A DNA stretch of 64,000 nt from Catonia carolina (GCA_035578175.1 JAQMRL010000001.1:240952538-241016537); one strand, 5' to 3'. Counted from the first letter of the stretch, positions 49,885 to 61,140 are shown. The notes: a model not told the origin generated them from the letters alone. Numbers and translations are program-made.

Positions 49885-51090
49885 TGTTGTTCCAACTTAA
49901 GCTTCTATGCATTGAAATGAGGAAAACCATTCCTTTTCTTTTAATTAATTTTCTTTTAAAATTAATTACATAATATATTTTTTATATCTAACCAGTTTCG
50001 AACAATTCACTATGGCTCATTTAACTAACTTATGATAAACAATCTATGTATGAATAACAGGTCATATTCTAAGTTCTAAAGCTCATTACAATTTAAAATT
50101 GCATTACACAATACAAGCAATGGAAATACAATCTATGCTTAAATCATAAACTTTTTTTAGCACTTCAGTATTGTTATATTTAATTTGTTGTATTTCATAA
50201 AAAATAACCGAATTTAAAATTTTTGGCTGGTCCAAACTTAAAATTTTTGGTGGTACAAAACACTGTTTTGTATTTACAATATTATTTGTAAATTATAATT
50301 ACTAATAATTTTTTGGGCACTTTATTAAAATACTGTTTAAAACAAACTTGTTTTTATTTTTAAATTATTCCAATCATAGAATTGATAAATTAATATGTTT
50401 TATCGCTTTAGAAAATTTACTCGTGTTAATTCTTTGTTAAATTGCTTTTAAATTTTGTTTAATAAGATAAAAATATTATTTCTTGAAAAAGGTTAATTTT
50501 ACAGGTTAGTTACTAAATTTAAATCCAAAAGAATTTTAAAAGTTGGTATAAAGAATCAAATGGATTTAAAATATTTGTTAAATTATATAATTTTTTCCTC
50601 TCTGAAGCATTCATAAATTCAAATAATGGTAATAGGGTGTGCAAATAGCATGGCAACATCTGGTCAGAACACTGTTTTGTAACAGTTGGTAAGCAATCTT
50701 AAAATGGAATCAGCTTTCCATTTATATTAACCATACATATAGAGTTCCATGTAAAGACCTAGAAAATATATCACAAAGAAAAACAGTGTTAAGATTATAA
50801 AAGTAGACATACATAAATTTTTGTTGGTTTTAAATAGATCAAGATGAAACAGACATTGTAAAAATCATTGGTTTACAAAAATAATAGTTATATAATTATA
50901 TGGTTGGATAATAAATTTTTAATCAATATATAAAACAATTTTTACAGACTATACAGATATCAGAAAAAAAAGTTATTAAGGTGGTGGTAATAATTTTTGA
51001 AAAGTATTGGATTACATAAAAAACAATATATAAAAAAAGAAAAGTGTTTTTCTACTTTTAAATTAATTAATTCACACACAGATTAATTTA
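49885..51090. other. Intron 2 stretch, nothing recognised
   Basis: AT-rich, without supported features. Confidence 0.5.
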
Positions 51091-51094
51091 AGAG

Positions 51095-51410
51095 AATTAG
51101 GATTGGGAGAAAGCTTTTGATAATGTTCTACGTCTTTGGAATAAAATGCTGGAGAAGGGGTATCCAAAACACCTTGTTGCTGCTATTGTGAGTACGTCCA
51201 TAAAAATAGGATATAGTGATTTTTTGACAACGATAAGAAAACAGAGAAAATAAAAATAAATAAAGGAGTATGGCAAGGCTGTTCAATGTCTCCAACGTTA
51301 TTTAATATTTATGTTGATGAGATTTTAAAGACAAAATTTGACGATTTTAAAACAGAAGAGTTAAAATTTGCTAGTTGGTGGACATGCTCCAACAAAATTG
51401 AAAAGTCAAT
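51095..51410 (+). pseudogene. Reverse transcriptase core fragment (non-LTR)
   Basis: Translation gives DWEKAFDNVLRLWNKMLEKG then YPKHLVAAIVSTSIKIGY and, after a stop, GVWQGCSMSPTLFNIYVDEI. These are RT motifs D.(E/K)KAFD (first catalytic Asp) and GV.QGC.(L/M)SP.LFN.Y.(D/N). It is the only fragment in the window from the RT core. The YADD motif is missing because mariner sequence begins right after it. Confidence 0.85.
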
Positions 51411-51429
51411 AAGGTGAAAACATAAGGAT

Positions 51430-51761
51430 ATTATCTCAAAAGGTGTGATTCTCTTGCATAAGAATACATACGCCCACACCATTCAGAGAATGAGCAAAAT
51501 ACTTCAGACGTTGGGTTGGGAGGTGTTACCACTTCCTCTTTACAGCTCAGACCTCACCACATTCGATTTCCATTTATTTGGCTATTTAGATTTTTATGCA
51601 GCAAGAAGTTAAATGACAACGAAGTGGTCCAAAAGCGGTTCAAAGGACAAGGTAAAAACTTCTACACTGTAAAAATAAAAAAGCTCACAGAACGATGGGA
51701 CAAGTGTCTAAATGTTGCTGGAAACTATATTGAAAAGTACAATAAGTTTCATTGCCGTTGA
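51430..51761 (+). pseudogene. Mariner transposase C-terminal fragment, frameshifted
   Basis: One frame reads ILLHKNTYAHTIQRMSKILQ, TLGWEVLPLPLYSSDLTTFD and FHLFGYLDF. The next reads KKLNDNEVVQKRF and TVKIKKLTERWDKCLNVAGN, YIEK. This is the mariner block LLHDNARPH...GWE.L.HPPYSPDLAP.D+HLF, then the RWDKC+...G.Y+EK tail. The catalytic Asp of HDN is changed (HKN), and there is a frameshift near 51600. It abuts the RT fragment, indicating nested insertion. Confidence 0.85.
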
Positions 51762-52487
51762 GTGAATAATTTTTTCTCTGCATCAATTGTCTTGTTAATT
51801 AATGAATGTCCCTTGAATTTTTATTTAATATTACAAATAGAATCATTGTCAAACGAGTTAAATAATGCAGTGATATGATTAATTGAATAAAAGGATTAGT
51901 TATTAAACTTAATGTTCAAAATGTAAAATTGCATATCAGTATGGTTTATATATTTTGCATTGTTTTTTCTTTGCAAAACCTTTATTTTATTCATATAAAA
52001 TAATATTGCAGATGATTTTTCATTTTCTTTTATATTGTTGAGTTATTGAACAATTTTATTTCAACGATTCATTTTTTGTAAAGCAATATTAAAATATTTT
52101 CATTGTCTTTGAAGTATTTTTCTTTTACGTTGGTTTTTATATACTTCTTTCATTCATTTTCAATTTATATTTCATACGTTACATGTATGTAGTATATTAA
52201 ATTTGCCTGGATTGTTATTCTTGAATTTATATTGTTAAATTTCATGCGGATATTTTTACTTTAATATCTTCTCTGTAAAGAATTGTATAAGATTTAAATG
52301 ACTATTTTTAGATATATAATATACAGCACCCTCTGTTGTATTAATCTAAATTGTTGGAAGAATTAAAAATCCTTCACATATTATATGAAAATTATTATAT
52401 GAAATTATTATATTATATAACATATATGAAAATTTTTTACTCTCTAAGAAATTATAACATATTTAAATAATATAGTGACTTTTAAAA

Positions 52488-52682
52488 AAGGAGCGTAGTT
52501 GGCGTAGTTGGTAACACGCTCACCTCTCATCATAAGGTCTCGGGTTCAAATCCCATTCAGGCACGGCATATTTTCATTGGTTACAAAAAAATCATTTCAT
52601 CCTTCACCGTCTGCATTAGCAGTAATTGCAGAACAGTCGGACGTAAAACCAAAAAAAAATAAAAAAAAAAAAAAAAAAATAT
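52488..52682 (+). mobile_element. tRNA-derived SINE (family S3) with poly(A) tail
   Basis: The head is gttggcgtagttggtaacac (A box) ... gggttcaaatcccattcagg (B box). The body has gtctgcattagcagtaattg then cagaacagtcggacgtaaa. The 3' end is A-rich (52651-52681). This is the most complete copy in the window and probably the youngest. Confidence 0.85.
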
Positions 52683-52852
52683 AAAAGGAGTTGAATGTGT
52701 AAATAATTTTCTGTGCTTTTAAAGAAAATAATTACTAAACTATTGAACCTTTTTAATTCGTGACTATAGTAGATACAAGAATTTAGTTTTATCATTTTAC
52801 TTTTTGTTTTGGTTGAATCTAATTTAAGATAATAATAATTATTATTATTTTT

Positions 52853-53795
52853 ACTTTCTCTAGCCTATATGAATATGCAGAAAGGAAACAATTGTTTTCA
52901 TGTCGATTTTTTGAAATCAAGTTTTCGCTGGATCATCCCCCTGACCGTTTTCAGACCCCCTGAACCTAAAAAAACATGTTTTTGGCGATTGGTTTGTGTG
53001 TGTGTCTGTGTGTGAACACAATATCTCAAGAACGAAACATTGTACGAACTTGAAACTTGAGTTAGATACCACTAGAGGACCAGACCGAAACATTTTCATC
53101 AAAATCGATCACACAGAAGTAGTAGTTTATTTGTGTCGATTTTCACTTTTAGAAAATTTCTCAAAAACGGCTACTACGTTTTTTATTAAAATTGCCTCAT
53201 TTACTAAATTTTTTATGCTTTACAAGATAGGGTAGGAGCCAGGTCTGCTGAAATTCTTAGAAAGGCTATTTTCACGTAAAAAAATGTTCTTTTTTTAAGA
53301 TTGTGGCTTTAATATGCATTTTAGCGCAAAAATGTATATAATAAAAGTTGTAGAGAATTTAAAATCCTACAACTTTTATTTCAAACATTTTTTTTTGTAA
53401 AACGCTCTTAGTTTAGCGGTAATTAGCGATTTTCTGTTTTTTTTCCGTATGAAAACATGTAAAAAAAATCGATTTAAGATTTCAGCCTTAGTATGCATTT
53501 AACAACAAAAGTGTATATTATCAAATTCATAGGAAATTAAGAGATCTACAACTTTCATTTAAAGCATTTCACTCTACACACCCTAGTTTAGTATGAAAGA
53601 GTGATTTTCCGTATTTTTAAGCCAAACTAAGGTTGATTTTCATTTTGCGTCCTTCACTCATGATTAAAATTAGGTTATGTTTTATGATGTTAGTTTTTTT
53701 TTTGTTTCTAATATTTTTTTACTAATTAGGTTATATTATTCATTATTTGCATTGGCAAGAGAAAGTTGTGTTGGTGTTTCACACCAAATTTCTTA
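52853..53795 (+). repeat. 0.95-kb repeat family, direct copy 1
   Basis: It starts actttctctagcctatatga and ends ggcaagagaaagt followed by a ggtgtttcacacc hairpin. It aligns collinearly with 54067-55036: ccccctgaacc, tgtgtgtgaaca, aagttgtagagaatttaaaa and tcaaacattttttt all recur in order. The outer actttctct(a/t)gcc and ggcaagagaaagt form short inverted ends. No intact ORF. Confidence 0.85.
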
Positions 53796-53799
53796 TTTA

Positions 53800-53975
53800 T
53801 TTGTTTAACGTCGTATCAACTGCAACATTCATTAGCGACAACGTTGGGGTGTAACTGTGTAAAAATGAAATAATTTTTTGTAACATATGAAAATATGCTG
53901 TGGCTGAGTGGGATTCGAACCCACAACTGCATGATAAGAGACGAGCACATTACCAACTACGCCATTGTGGTTGGC
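53800..53975 (-). mobile_element. tRNA-derived SINE, minus strand
   Basis: gagtgggattcgaacccaca (B box, reverse) and ttaccaactacgccattgtg (A box, reverse) mark the tRNA-like head. A body with attagcgacaacgttgg lies on the left. It lies between the two direct 0.95-kb repeats. Confidence 0.75.
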
Positions 53976-54066
53976 AAGATTACTTTATTTTAATGTTTAA
54001 CTCACTTAAAACTTACTGCATATCTATTTTATTTATCTCATACCTACATTTTTGGTTATAATTTTT

Positions 54067-54197
54067 ACTTTCTCTTGCCTATATGAATATATAGGAAGGA
54101 AAGTATTGTTTTCATGTCGATTTTTCGAAATCGAGTTTTCACCGGATCTATACGTTTTTAGACCCCCTGAACCCAAAAAACATGTTTTTAGCGATTG

Positions 54198-54236
<39 letters not shown>

Positions 54237-55036
54237 TGTGTGTCTGTGTGTGAACAGAATATCTCAAGAACGGAACATCGTACGAACTTGAAACTTGAAA
54301 CCTAAGTTACATACCACTACCGGACGCGACACGAACATTTTCATCAAAATCGGTCAACCGGAAGTAGTAGTTTATTCGTATAATTTTTCAGTTTTTTGCG
54401 ATTTTCTCAAAAACTGGTCCTACGATTTTTTTTAAAATCGCCTATTTTACTCAATTTTTTATTCTCTACAAGATAGGGTAGGCGCCATGTTTGCTGAAAT
54501 TCTCGGTGAGGCTGTTTTCACGTAAAAACGTTGTTTTTTTAAGATTACAGCTTTAATATAAATTTTAGCGCAAAAACTTATATAATAAAAGTTGTAGAGA
54601 ATTTAAAAACCTACAACTTTTATTTCAAACATTTTTTTGTATAACGCTTAGTTTAGCGGTAATTTGCGATTTTCTGTTTTTTTTTCTCACGAAAAGGTGA
54701 GAGAAATCGATTTTTTTAACAATTCGGCCTTAGTATGCATTTTACGACAAAAGTGTATATAATTAAATTTATAGAAAATTAAAAGATCTACAACTTTTGT
54801 TTAGAGCATTTTTCTCTACAGAGCCTAGTTTAGCGTGAAAGCGTGATTTTCCGTATTTTTAAGCCAAACTGAGTTCGATTGTCATTTTGCGTCATTCACT
54901 CATGATTAAAATAAGGTTATGTTTTTGAGGTTAGTTTTTGTTTATTTCTAATATTTTATTAATAATGTTAGGTTTATTATTAATCATTTGCATTGGCAAG
55001 AGAAAGTTGTGTGAGTGTTTCACACCAGATTTTTTA
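54067..55036 (+). repeat. 0.95-kb repeat family, direct copy 2
   Basis: It starts actttctcttgcctatatga and ends ggcaagagaaagt plus a gtgtttcacacc hairpin. It differs from copy 1 by an expanded (TG)n tract (54200-54252) and small indels. The inner cgattttc.gtatttttaagccaaact phrases are shared. Confidence 0.85.
54200..54252 (+). repeat. (TG)n microsatellite
   Basis: About 53 bases of TG repeats with two TC interruptions, expanded from the short tgtgtgtgtctgtgtg in the sister repeat at 52994-53014. Confidence 0.95.
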
Positions 55037-55267
55037 TACGTATTATCATTAATCTATAAACAGTCATCATATAGAGTATTTTGGATTGTAATTTTTTAAA
55101 TAATTGTACATAACTTTTAATAATTGCTTGTTCTTAATTAATTATATTGTTTAGTTAATTAGTTTTATGAAATTTTTAGCTTGTATTTTTGTTTGAATTA
55201 TCATGGTTTTAAGTCCTAGCTTAGTTTTTAAATCTCTGTAGTACTGTCTATTAAATAAAAGAAGAGA

Positions 55268-55435
55268 ACACCTACCCAAGGACATGGCTTTTTGCCATAG
55301 TTGGGTAGGTCAATTTCCTCCACCTTGTACTTACATAGTGAATTGTTGTAAATATACAAATCATAACTTTTGAAAACTTTTGGAAATTGCTGTTAAAAAT
55401 AAGGAAATAAATAAAATTTTATTATTATTTAAAAT
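55268..55435 (+). repeat. Hairpin-bearing retroelement tail candidate
   Basis: cctacccaaggacatggc and gccatagttgggtagg form a stem around ttttt (55271-55310). A segment ending ataaaattttattattattt follows. The layout, hairpin then microsatellite-like end, resembles a LINE 3' UTR, but no coding part is attached. Confidence 0.4.
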
Positions 55436-56150
55436 GTAAAATCCAGTCCATTGCATTTTATATAGAGATTCTGTTTGACCTTAAAATACAGAATTCTATT
55501 GAACAGTTTTAAATATTTTTACACAGTTGTAAAGAGGACACTTTTAGGATCTGGAAGAAATTTGAAAATGAAAATTGGCAAAAGCCATAATAAGATTTTG
55601 CAAAGTTAATAAAAAAAGGAATTAATGTTCCAATAGTGTTACTATTCTGGCGATAGCGTTGCAAAGTTTAGTTTGTTTTGAAGGGTTGTTATTGTAACGG
55701 GAATCGTTTATTTATGTACATATCTTATTTTGTAAATAACTGATACAAAAAATTGTGATGCTCAAAAGTACTTTAATGTGTGAAATTGGTAATTAAGAAT
55801 AAATAAATATTATTGTGTGAATTGATTCGCAGGTTTTATTACTTTAATAATATCATGTTTCTTCAACCTGACTATTGCATCCCCTGTTAATCTATTTTTT
55901 CAAATCACAAGAACACAAAAGTTTTTTTTAATTATTTCTGTTAGTTGGAAGAGTACAGACTACAATTTTGCAACTACTGTCTTAAATTTATTTCAATTTT
56001 TTAATAATACATATTTTAATATTATTATTATTATTAATGTAAAGTAGGTAATTTTTTTTTAATGTTAAATATGATTTGTTTATTACATGATATCGTTTTT
56101 TGTAAAATATTACACCATTTATGGCTAAAAATGATAAAGTTTGTACTTAC

Positions 56151-56315
56151 AAATTGCAATGGAGACAACCACCCATGTTGGTACGCCAATTTCTTCACCT
56201 ACTTCTTTAGCCACTTCAAGAGTTTTCTCCTTTGTCTTCTCTATCATCGTTTTTACTGTCGTACTTGCCTCCGTACTGGAGTCCTCTGCAATTTCTGTCA
56301 CATCTGCTGCTTCTT
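56151..56315 (-). CDS. Syt1: Syt1 coding exon 2 (acidic lumenal stretch and start of membrane span)
   Basis: This 165-nt exon has phase 1 at both ends. It completes codon 53 (G+AA = Glu), encodes residues 54-107 and leaves one base for codon 108. The acceptor follows a long pyrimidine tract (ttttttttcttctag) and the donor is TT|GTAAGTAC. The protein has an acidic Ser/Thr-rich part (EDSSTEASTT, 63-72), a charged, probably helical part (MIEKTKEKTLEVAKEVGEEI, 76-95), then VPTWVVVSIAI, which starts the transmembrane helix. VPTW before a Val/Ile-rich span is typical of insect Syt1. Confidence 0.94.
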
Positions 56316-57184
56316 CTAGAAGAAAAAAAAAACAATATTCTTGTGTTTTCTATTTCTTTGTTACAGATTTTATGATAATTTTTTTACACATGCTTTGACA
56401 AAGTACTATTTTAGTTGATACTTAAAATATTTAAAAATTTGTAATGAAATAAAGTAGTGTCTTATCTTTTGCTAAAATCACTTGTCCATAACCAGCAGGT
56501 GGAAAAAAAAACGAAAAAGAAATCAAGTTTTGATGGAAGGTCCTGGGAACCAAGAAGATAACAACAAATGAGTTCACTTGAGAACAAACCAATTGGCTAA
56601 ACGTAGACTGGTTGTAAGGCAGCCAATATAACTTAAAGCGTTAAATCTATTCCGGAGGGCCACAACTGTTTGATACCTGTGTATATCGTAATGAGATGAA
56701 ACAAGGAGTTAGGTTGATGGAAACATAAAGAAACACATAATAGAATGGAAATGCTTCTGTTAGGACATGCAAATAATAACCTGAGTTTCAGTATTTATGA
56801 TGAGTCTTTTATTTACTTCAATAACACACACTAGAATAATACTTGCAACTGAACAATTTAATAGACTTAACAATGATTACAAACATGAGGTAGACCTACC
56901 CTAACAGTTCATTATGAGGTTGACACGGTCACACTACATGAACTAACAGCAAGCATGTGAGAAAAAGAGGCAGGAAAACAGAGACAGATTTTTACAAGTT
57001 GAGACAGGAACAAAGGGAACACAGATTATGACTGTATTGACCACGACAAAGTCATGTACACAATTAGCAGAAACATGTATAATGATCAAGTAATCGAACT
57101 AGGGAACAGCGTGTAGGCACGGAGACCTTTAAACCATTTACTTGAGTATGAAACTGACCATCAATAGTTATATGACAAGTTGAG

Positions 57185-57400
57185 AAGAAAAAGGAAAATC
57201 ACTCTCTATGAATATACCAGGAGAATGAAACCAAAAGAAATAGCAAACAAGATTCTGAACTGGAACTTCCAGGAGAGTAGAACGATACAAGTTCCATAAG
57301 TAAAAATGTTCAGAAAGATTTGTAGAAGATAGAAACAAAATATAGCGAACAAAACCTATTCAGCAACAATAATTGCAGAGGTGCATTTTTGTGAGTAGAA
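57185..57400 (+). pseudogene. Non-LTR retrotransposon remnant
   Basis: Translation gives RRKRKITLYEYTRRMKPKEI then ANKILNWNFQESRTIQVP, matching K+RK++.YGH..RM.P.R+..+I..+ and similar to the fragment at 32240-32808. Frame breaks follow. Confidence 0.55.
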
Positions 57401-57565
57401 ACATAAAAGATCTAACCAAATATTCACAGAACAAAATGTAAATATTAACCAGAGAATGAAAGAATACACTGACATAAATAAGAGAATCTGCTTGTGTAAT
57501 CCCAGCTTGTAGTTGGTTGAAACGTAACTAATACATAGTAATAATTAAAGTAAAAAAATACTGAC

Positions 57566-57660
57566 TGCATCCATGGCTTATTGGTAGCATGTTAGATTAC
57601 AAAGCAACAGGTGTTAGTTTGATTTCTGGCTAGAGTATGAAAATTTTAACATGTGAAAAC
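57566..57660 (+). mobile_element. tRNA-like SINE fragment (family S1-like)
   Basis: tccatggcttattggtagca then tgttagattacaaagc, and tagtttgatttctggctaga with gtatgaaaatttt, parallels the S1 head (A box, B box, then ...ctgga/gaaatttt), with several changes. Confidence 0.5.
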
Positions 57661-58249
57661 CTTCCATAACATACTTGCACAGTAGTCTCTAAAGTTGCTG
57701 TTGAGGTTTTTTTAATGGCCTCAACTCACCCCTTACAGCCATCCCAACCAGGAAGCGAGGACGACCTACTTGAGTTGAAGAAATGCAGCAACAGATATAA
57801 ATCCTTTAAACCACTGCACTTATCTATCAGGGCGTAAATCATAGGGGAAATCAAAAGAAAAACACTTAGGTAAATAACTACATATATGCAAGTTAACTTG
57901 CGCAGGGATTGGCAATGATACCACACCTCAGTGTCGAAAGATAACTAAGGAGAAAGAATATAAATGCTAACAATAAGAAAAACCATCACGCTAACTGACA
58001 AGTAAAGTATCAATTATCAAAACAGGAGTCCTATATATGACTTAATAACGCTGGCAGGCTACTCAGTTAATCTACCAACTTGTCATTCAGGTGTCCCAAC
58101 TGGATCAACTTATTCAACATAATATTCCTCTTAAACGTTGATATATTCCTGTTGAATATATCAATCCCACAACCATCAACAACCTTCATAATGCAACGCA
58201 TCTCGCTAGGGGAGATTTCTGAGTCTTCACCTTATAGTCTGAGATTTAA

Positions 58250-58291
58250 CAAGTTATACAAGTACAAGTATACTTGCACTTGTATAACTTG
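58250..58291. repeat. 42-bp palindrome
   Basis: caagttatacaagtacaagta (58250-58270) is followed directly by its reverse complement with one mismatch; the centre is aagtatactt. Confidence 0.95.
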
Positions 58292-59381
58292 ATTATTTTA
58301 ATCGTAACCATTAAATTAATAACGTTAGTGGCGTTTATTTATTGTACAACTACCCTGCCTCGCCCATCTCACTACGTCACTTATAGTTGTTTACTTCGAA
58401 CCTCTTCTTTGTGCACATGCATGAAAAGTAATACATACTTGTATATGTGCAGAACTATGCATTGATACATCTAGCATCACTTTGCACATATTGAGCAAAA
58501 TTGTTGCTATTTATCCCAAAACAAAAATAAACCTAATTTTTTAATGATTCATTATGTATTAATTGAAGCATACTATCAGAATGTGAATAAGCAAACCACC
58601 GGATGGAAATAACTCAGATATGGCAAGTGGAGAGTGGCATAACTATATCGAAAGGTCTATAAAGAAATACCTCTTACTATAGTTACTATGATAGGTCATT
58701 GAATTAAATAAATGAATCACTAATTAATCGAAGTCAGAAATCGAATTCAAGACATTGCCTCAACATTCAAATTATTTAATAATATAACTACAAAAGCTAT
58801 TTCAGCTCAAAACCACATTTTGATTGATTGTACTCATACCGTTAAAAGTAATTATTTTGGAATTTAGAATATCTTTTAGCAGCTTACCTTAGCTAATATA
58901 TATTTTGTACTAAAGCCTAAAACATTTCAAGAGTTGTAAAAATCATTAAAATTTGAGTAGCTTAGTATTTAAGTAGGACATAGACCTCTTATGTGTTTTT
59001 TTTTTCACCAGAGGCAAATTTAGTTCTTTAATTTCTGTTAATGTAAAGTGGAAGTGATTATTTTTTGGCTAGTAACCTTACATATTACTTTAATCCTGTC
59101 TTTCACAGGAGTGTATTACTTAAAATCCCTGAAATTAAAATGTCAATGTCCACTTTTGAAACAGACTACATGAAACATACCCACTTTTGAAACAGTCCAA
59201 TACACAGCTACCAAAACCGGATTATAATTTTTTAATCTAACCGAATTAACATAAAAGTGGTAATTAAAAAATATATATCTGAAAATATATTTGTGACAGG
59301 GCTTTTTTGTTCTATTTAGAAACAATTAACAAAATGCACAAAACAACGGTAGTATGTTTTTAGAGGTTATAGTTTCCTTAC

Positions 59382-59406
59382 GTGCTTTTCTTTCTGATGT
59401 TTCCAT
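59382..59406 (-). CDS. Candidate alternative first coding exon of Syt1
   Basis: Within Syt1 intron 1 a minus-strand ATG opens METSERKA and, after exactly 25 nt (phase 1), meets a good donor (GCAC|GTAAGG). Phase 1 is what exon 2 requires, so splicing would give METSERKA-Q-EAADVTEIAED, replacing the 52-residue N-terminus with nine residues. An in-frame TAA lies three codons upstream of the ATG. Upstream DNA to about 59760 is less AT-rich and carries two CCAAT boxes. No transcript evidence; phase match alone has a one-in-three chance. Confidence 0.35.
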
Positions 59407-59409
59407 ATT

Positions 59410-59765
59410 TTTGCGTTAGTCACTCGCTCACGAGATTTTCCTAGAACTATCTCCTGAATGTTCACTTCCATCTGACGTGATACTTTTATTTAAAATATTA
59501 ATAATAAATTAATAAAAACTGAAAAAGTTGTAAGTGAACCAATTTGCACCGTTAGGTAATTTTACTGTCGCCATGACAGTTTCCAAGCAGTTGCAGTTAC
59601 CTGATTGGTTGAAATGTTGTCCGTTTTTGACACATACTGCTACGAACACTTCAGTCACGAGAATGCCTTTTGCGTATGATTGGGCGTGAGAAAAGAAGTT
59701 AAAATTTGACAGTGCTGCCAACCTCAACAGTGAGACACTAAATTTTACTACCGCGCAGTTATCGC
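59410..59765 (-). promoter_or_regulatory. Candidate internal promoter with two CCAAT boxes
   Basis: On the minus strand, CCAATCATACG (near 59683) and CAACCAATCAGG (near 59605) are about 80 bases apart, in DNA less AT-rich than its surroundings. They lie about 200-280 bases upstream of the candidate alternative first exon at 59406. A 72-codon minus-strand frame (59509-59727) has no recognisable motif. Confidence 0.3.
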
Positions 59766-60067
59766 ATGCATTTTATAAGCTGTAGTTTATTGTTGAGAAA
59801 ATATTTTCTTCATAAACCTTTTATGAAAAATCTGACCTGTATTAGTACTTTTAGCAACAAGACTAAAAATTTTGTTTTACTGTAATTAACCAGCTACCTT
59901 ATTCTATTGGAACAAAATCTTCTAGGAACGAATCGCCTTCTTTGCTATTGCTATCACCGTCATCTTCACTATCAGTCTCACTAGTATCTACTGAACCGTT
60001 TACTTTTTTTGCCAACTGTCAACAAAACTGGTGAAGGACAATAGCTTCTTCACGTCTTTAATTTCAG

Positions 60068-60588
60068 TGCTACAATAGTATGCGGCCTGCCACGTTATGT
60101 TTCGTGAAGTTTGTATTTGTTAATGTGGTAGCACTGTCCTCTAGCACTTTTCGCAATACATAATTTTACAATAAAAGGATAATTTATAGAAAAAAAAACA
60201 TTAAATAAGGACAATAAAAAGGAAAATTTACAATAAAAGGATAATAATACGACAATTTACAATTGCGAGGGCAAAGAAGAATTGGTATAAATGCCCCTTA
60301 CCTGTCTCATTTTCTTTCTTCTTCCATGATACTCTCACAACGATGACGGGGGGGGGGGCATTTTAAGCTGTGTCGACTGTCGAGTAGGTTTTGCTGCCTC
60401 AAAAAAACCACATCTGTTTCTTCATTTGAAAATACATTTCAATGAAAATCTTTAAACAACATTTTACGTCTACTCAACACATAACCTTAATGTAAAATAT
60501 GAGAATGTTTATGCGTCGAAAGTGCTAGTGGACTAAAATACAAATGTCACTAAACATAACATGGTAAGCCGCATACTATAGTAGCACC
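60068..60588. repeat. Foldback pair next to a transposase fragment
   Basis: The left arm 60068-60160 (gctacaatagtatgcggcct, ccacgttatgttt, ctagcacttttcg) is matched in inverted orientation at 60512-60588 (cgaaagtgctag, aaacataacatgg, gccgcatactatagtagcac). An 11-base G run lies between them at 60348-60358. Confidence 0.75.
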
Positions 60589-60782
60589 TTAATTTTATTC
60601 TTTATATTTCGGATTGTGGAAAGAGAAACATTGCAGTAGTTAGCCGCTCGCTCATTGCTTTTGTTAAGAGTCACGGAAAGGCATTTTTGTTCAGCTTCAA
60701 CTTCACAACATTTTATTACACTGTATATTTGATTTCGTTTAGTACTGTGAGTAGTTCGACCTTGTTTTCGAGAAATCAACAT
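60576..60782 (-). pseudogene. Transposase N-terminal helix-turn-helix fragment
   Basis: A 68-codon minus-strand frame begins MLISRKQGRTTHSTKRNQIY then SVIKCCEVEAEQ, and ends RAANYCNVSLSTIRNIKNKI. The layout (R+...+..I..V..+.E.EA......+ .....A...VS..T+R.I..) is that of the N-terminal HTH of insect DDE transposases. The frame stops right after the HTH, and the right arm of the foldback pair begins there. The rest of the enzyme is missing. Confidence 0.6.
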
Positions 60783-61064
60783 TTCTGTTTACGGTTACAA
60801 ACTGTTATATTCATACAGTTAACCGGTAAAAGATTCGGCGATGTACTGTATGTGCTCTGGGTATAGTAACCGTTGTTGTGTTGGCTTAACTGATACCAAA
60901 GCAGTAGCGCATGCACACTGTTGCTCTCCCCCCTTACTCCTCGTTAAAACCAAAGGCAAACTCGTGACTCAAATCTAGTTTTGAAACTAACTTCTTATTT
61001 TAAGGTTGTAGTAAATTTTAATTAGCCTATAAAAATCTAATTTATCGCCTCTTTTTGGCAGTAT

Positions 61065-61140
61065 TTATTATGTTAGACAGATAAGTGGAAGGTTCCAGAT
61101 TCAATACCTGCCTGTGGTTTGGAATTTTTTTCGCATTATA
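61065..61140 (+). mobile_element. Weak tRNA-like SINE remnant
   Basis: gttccagattcaatacctgc then ctgtggtttgg resembles a B box and the SINE head end seen in other copies. The A-box side (agacagataagtggaagg) is degraded. Confidence 0.3.

Noticed and set aside
52853..55036. Pair of direct repeats considered as LTRs of one retrotransposon
   Set aside because: The DNA between them is only about 270 bases and contains a SINE, with no primer-binding site or gag/pol sequence; each repeat also has its own inverted ends.
56062..56398. Two overlapping plus-strand 85-codon ORFs
   Set aside because: They are antisense shadows of Syt1 exon 2.
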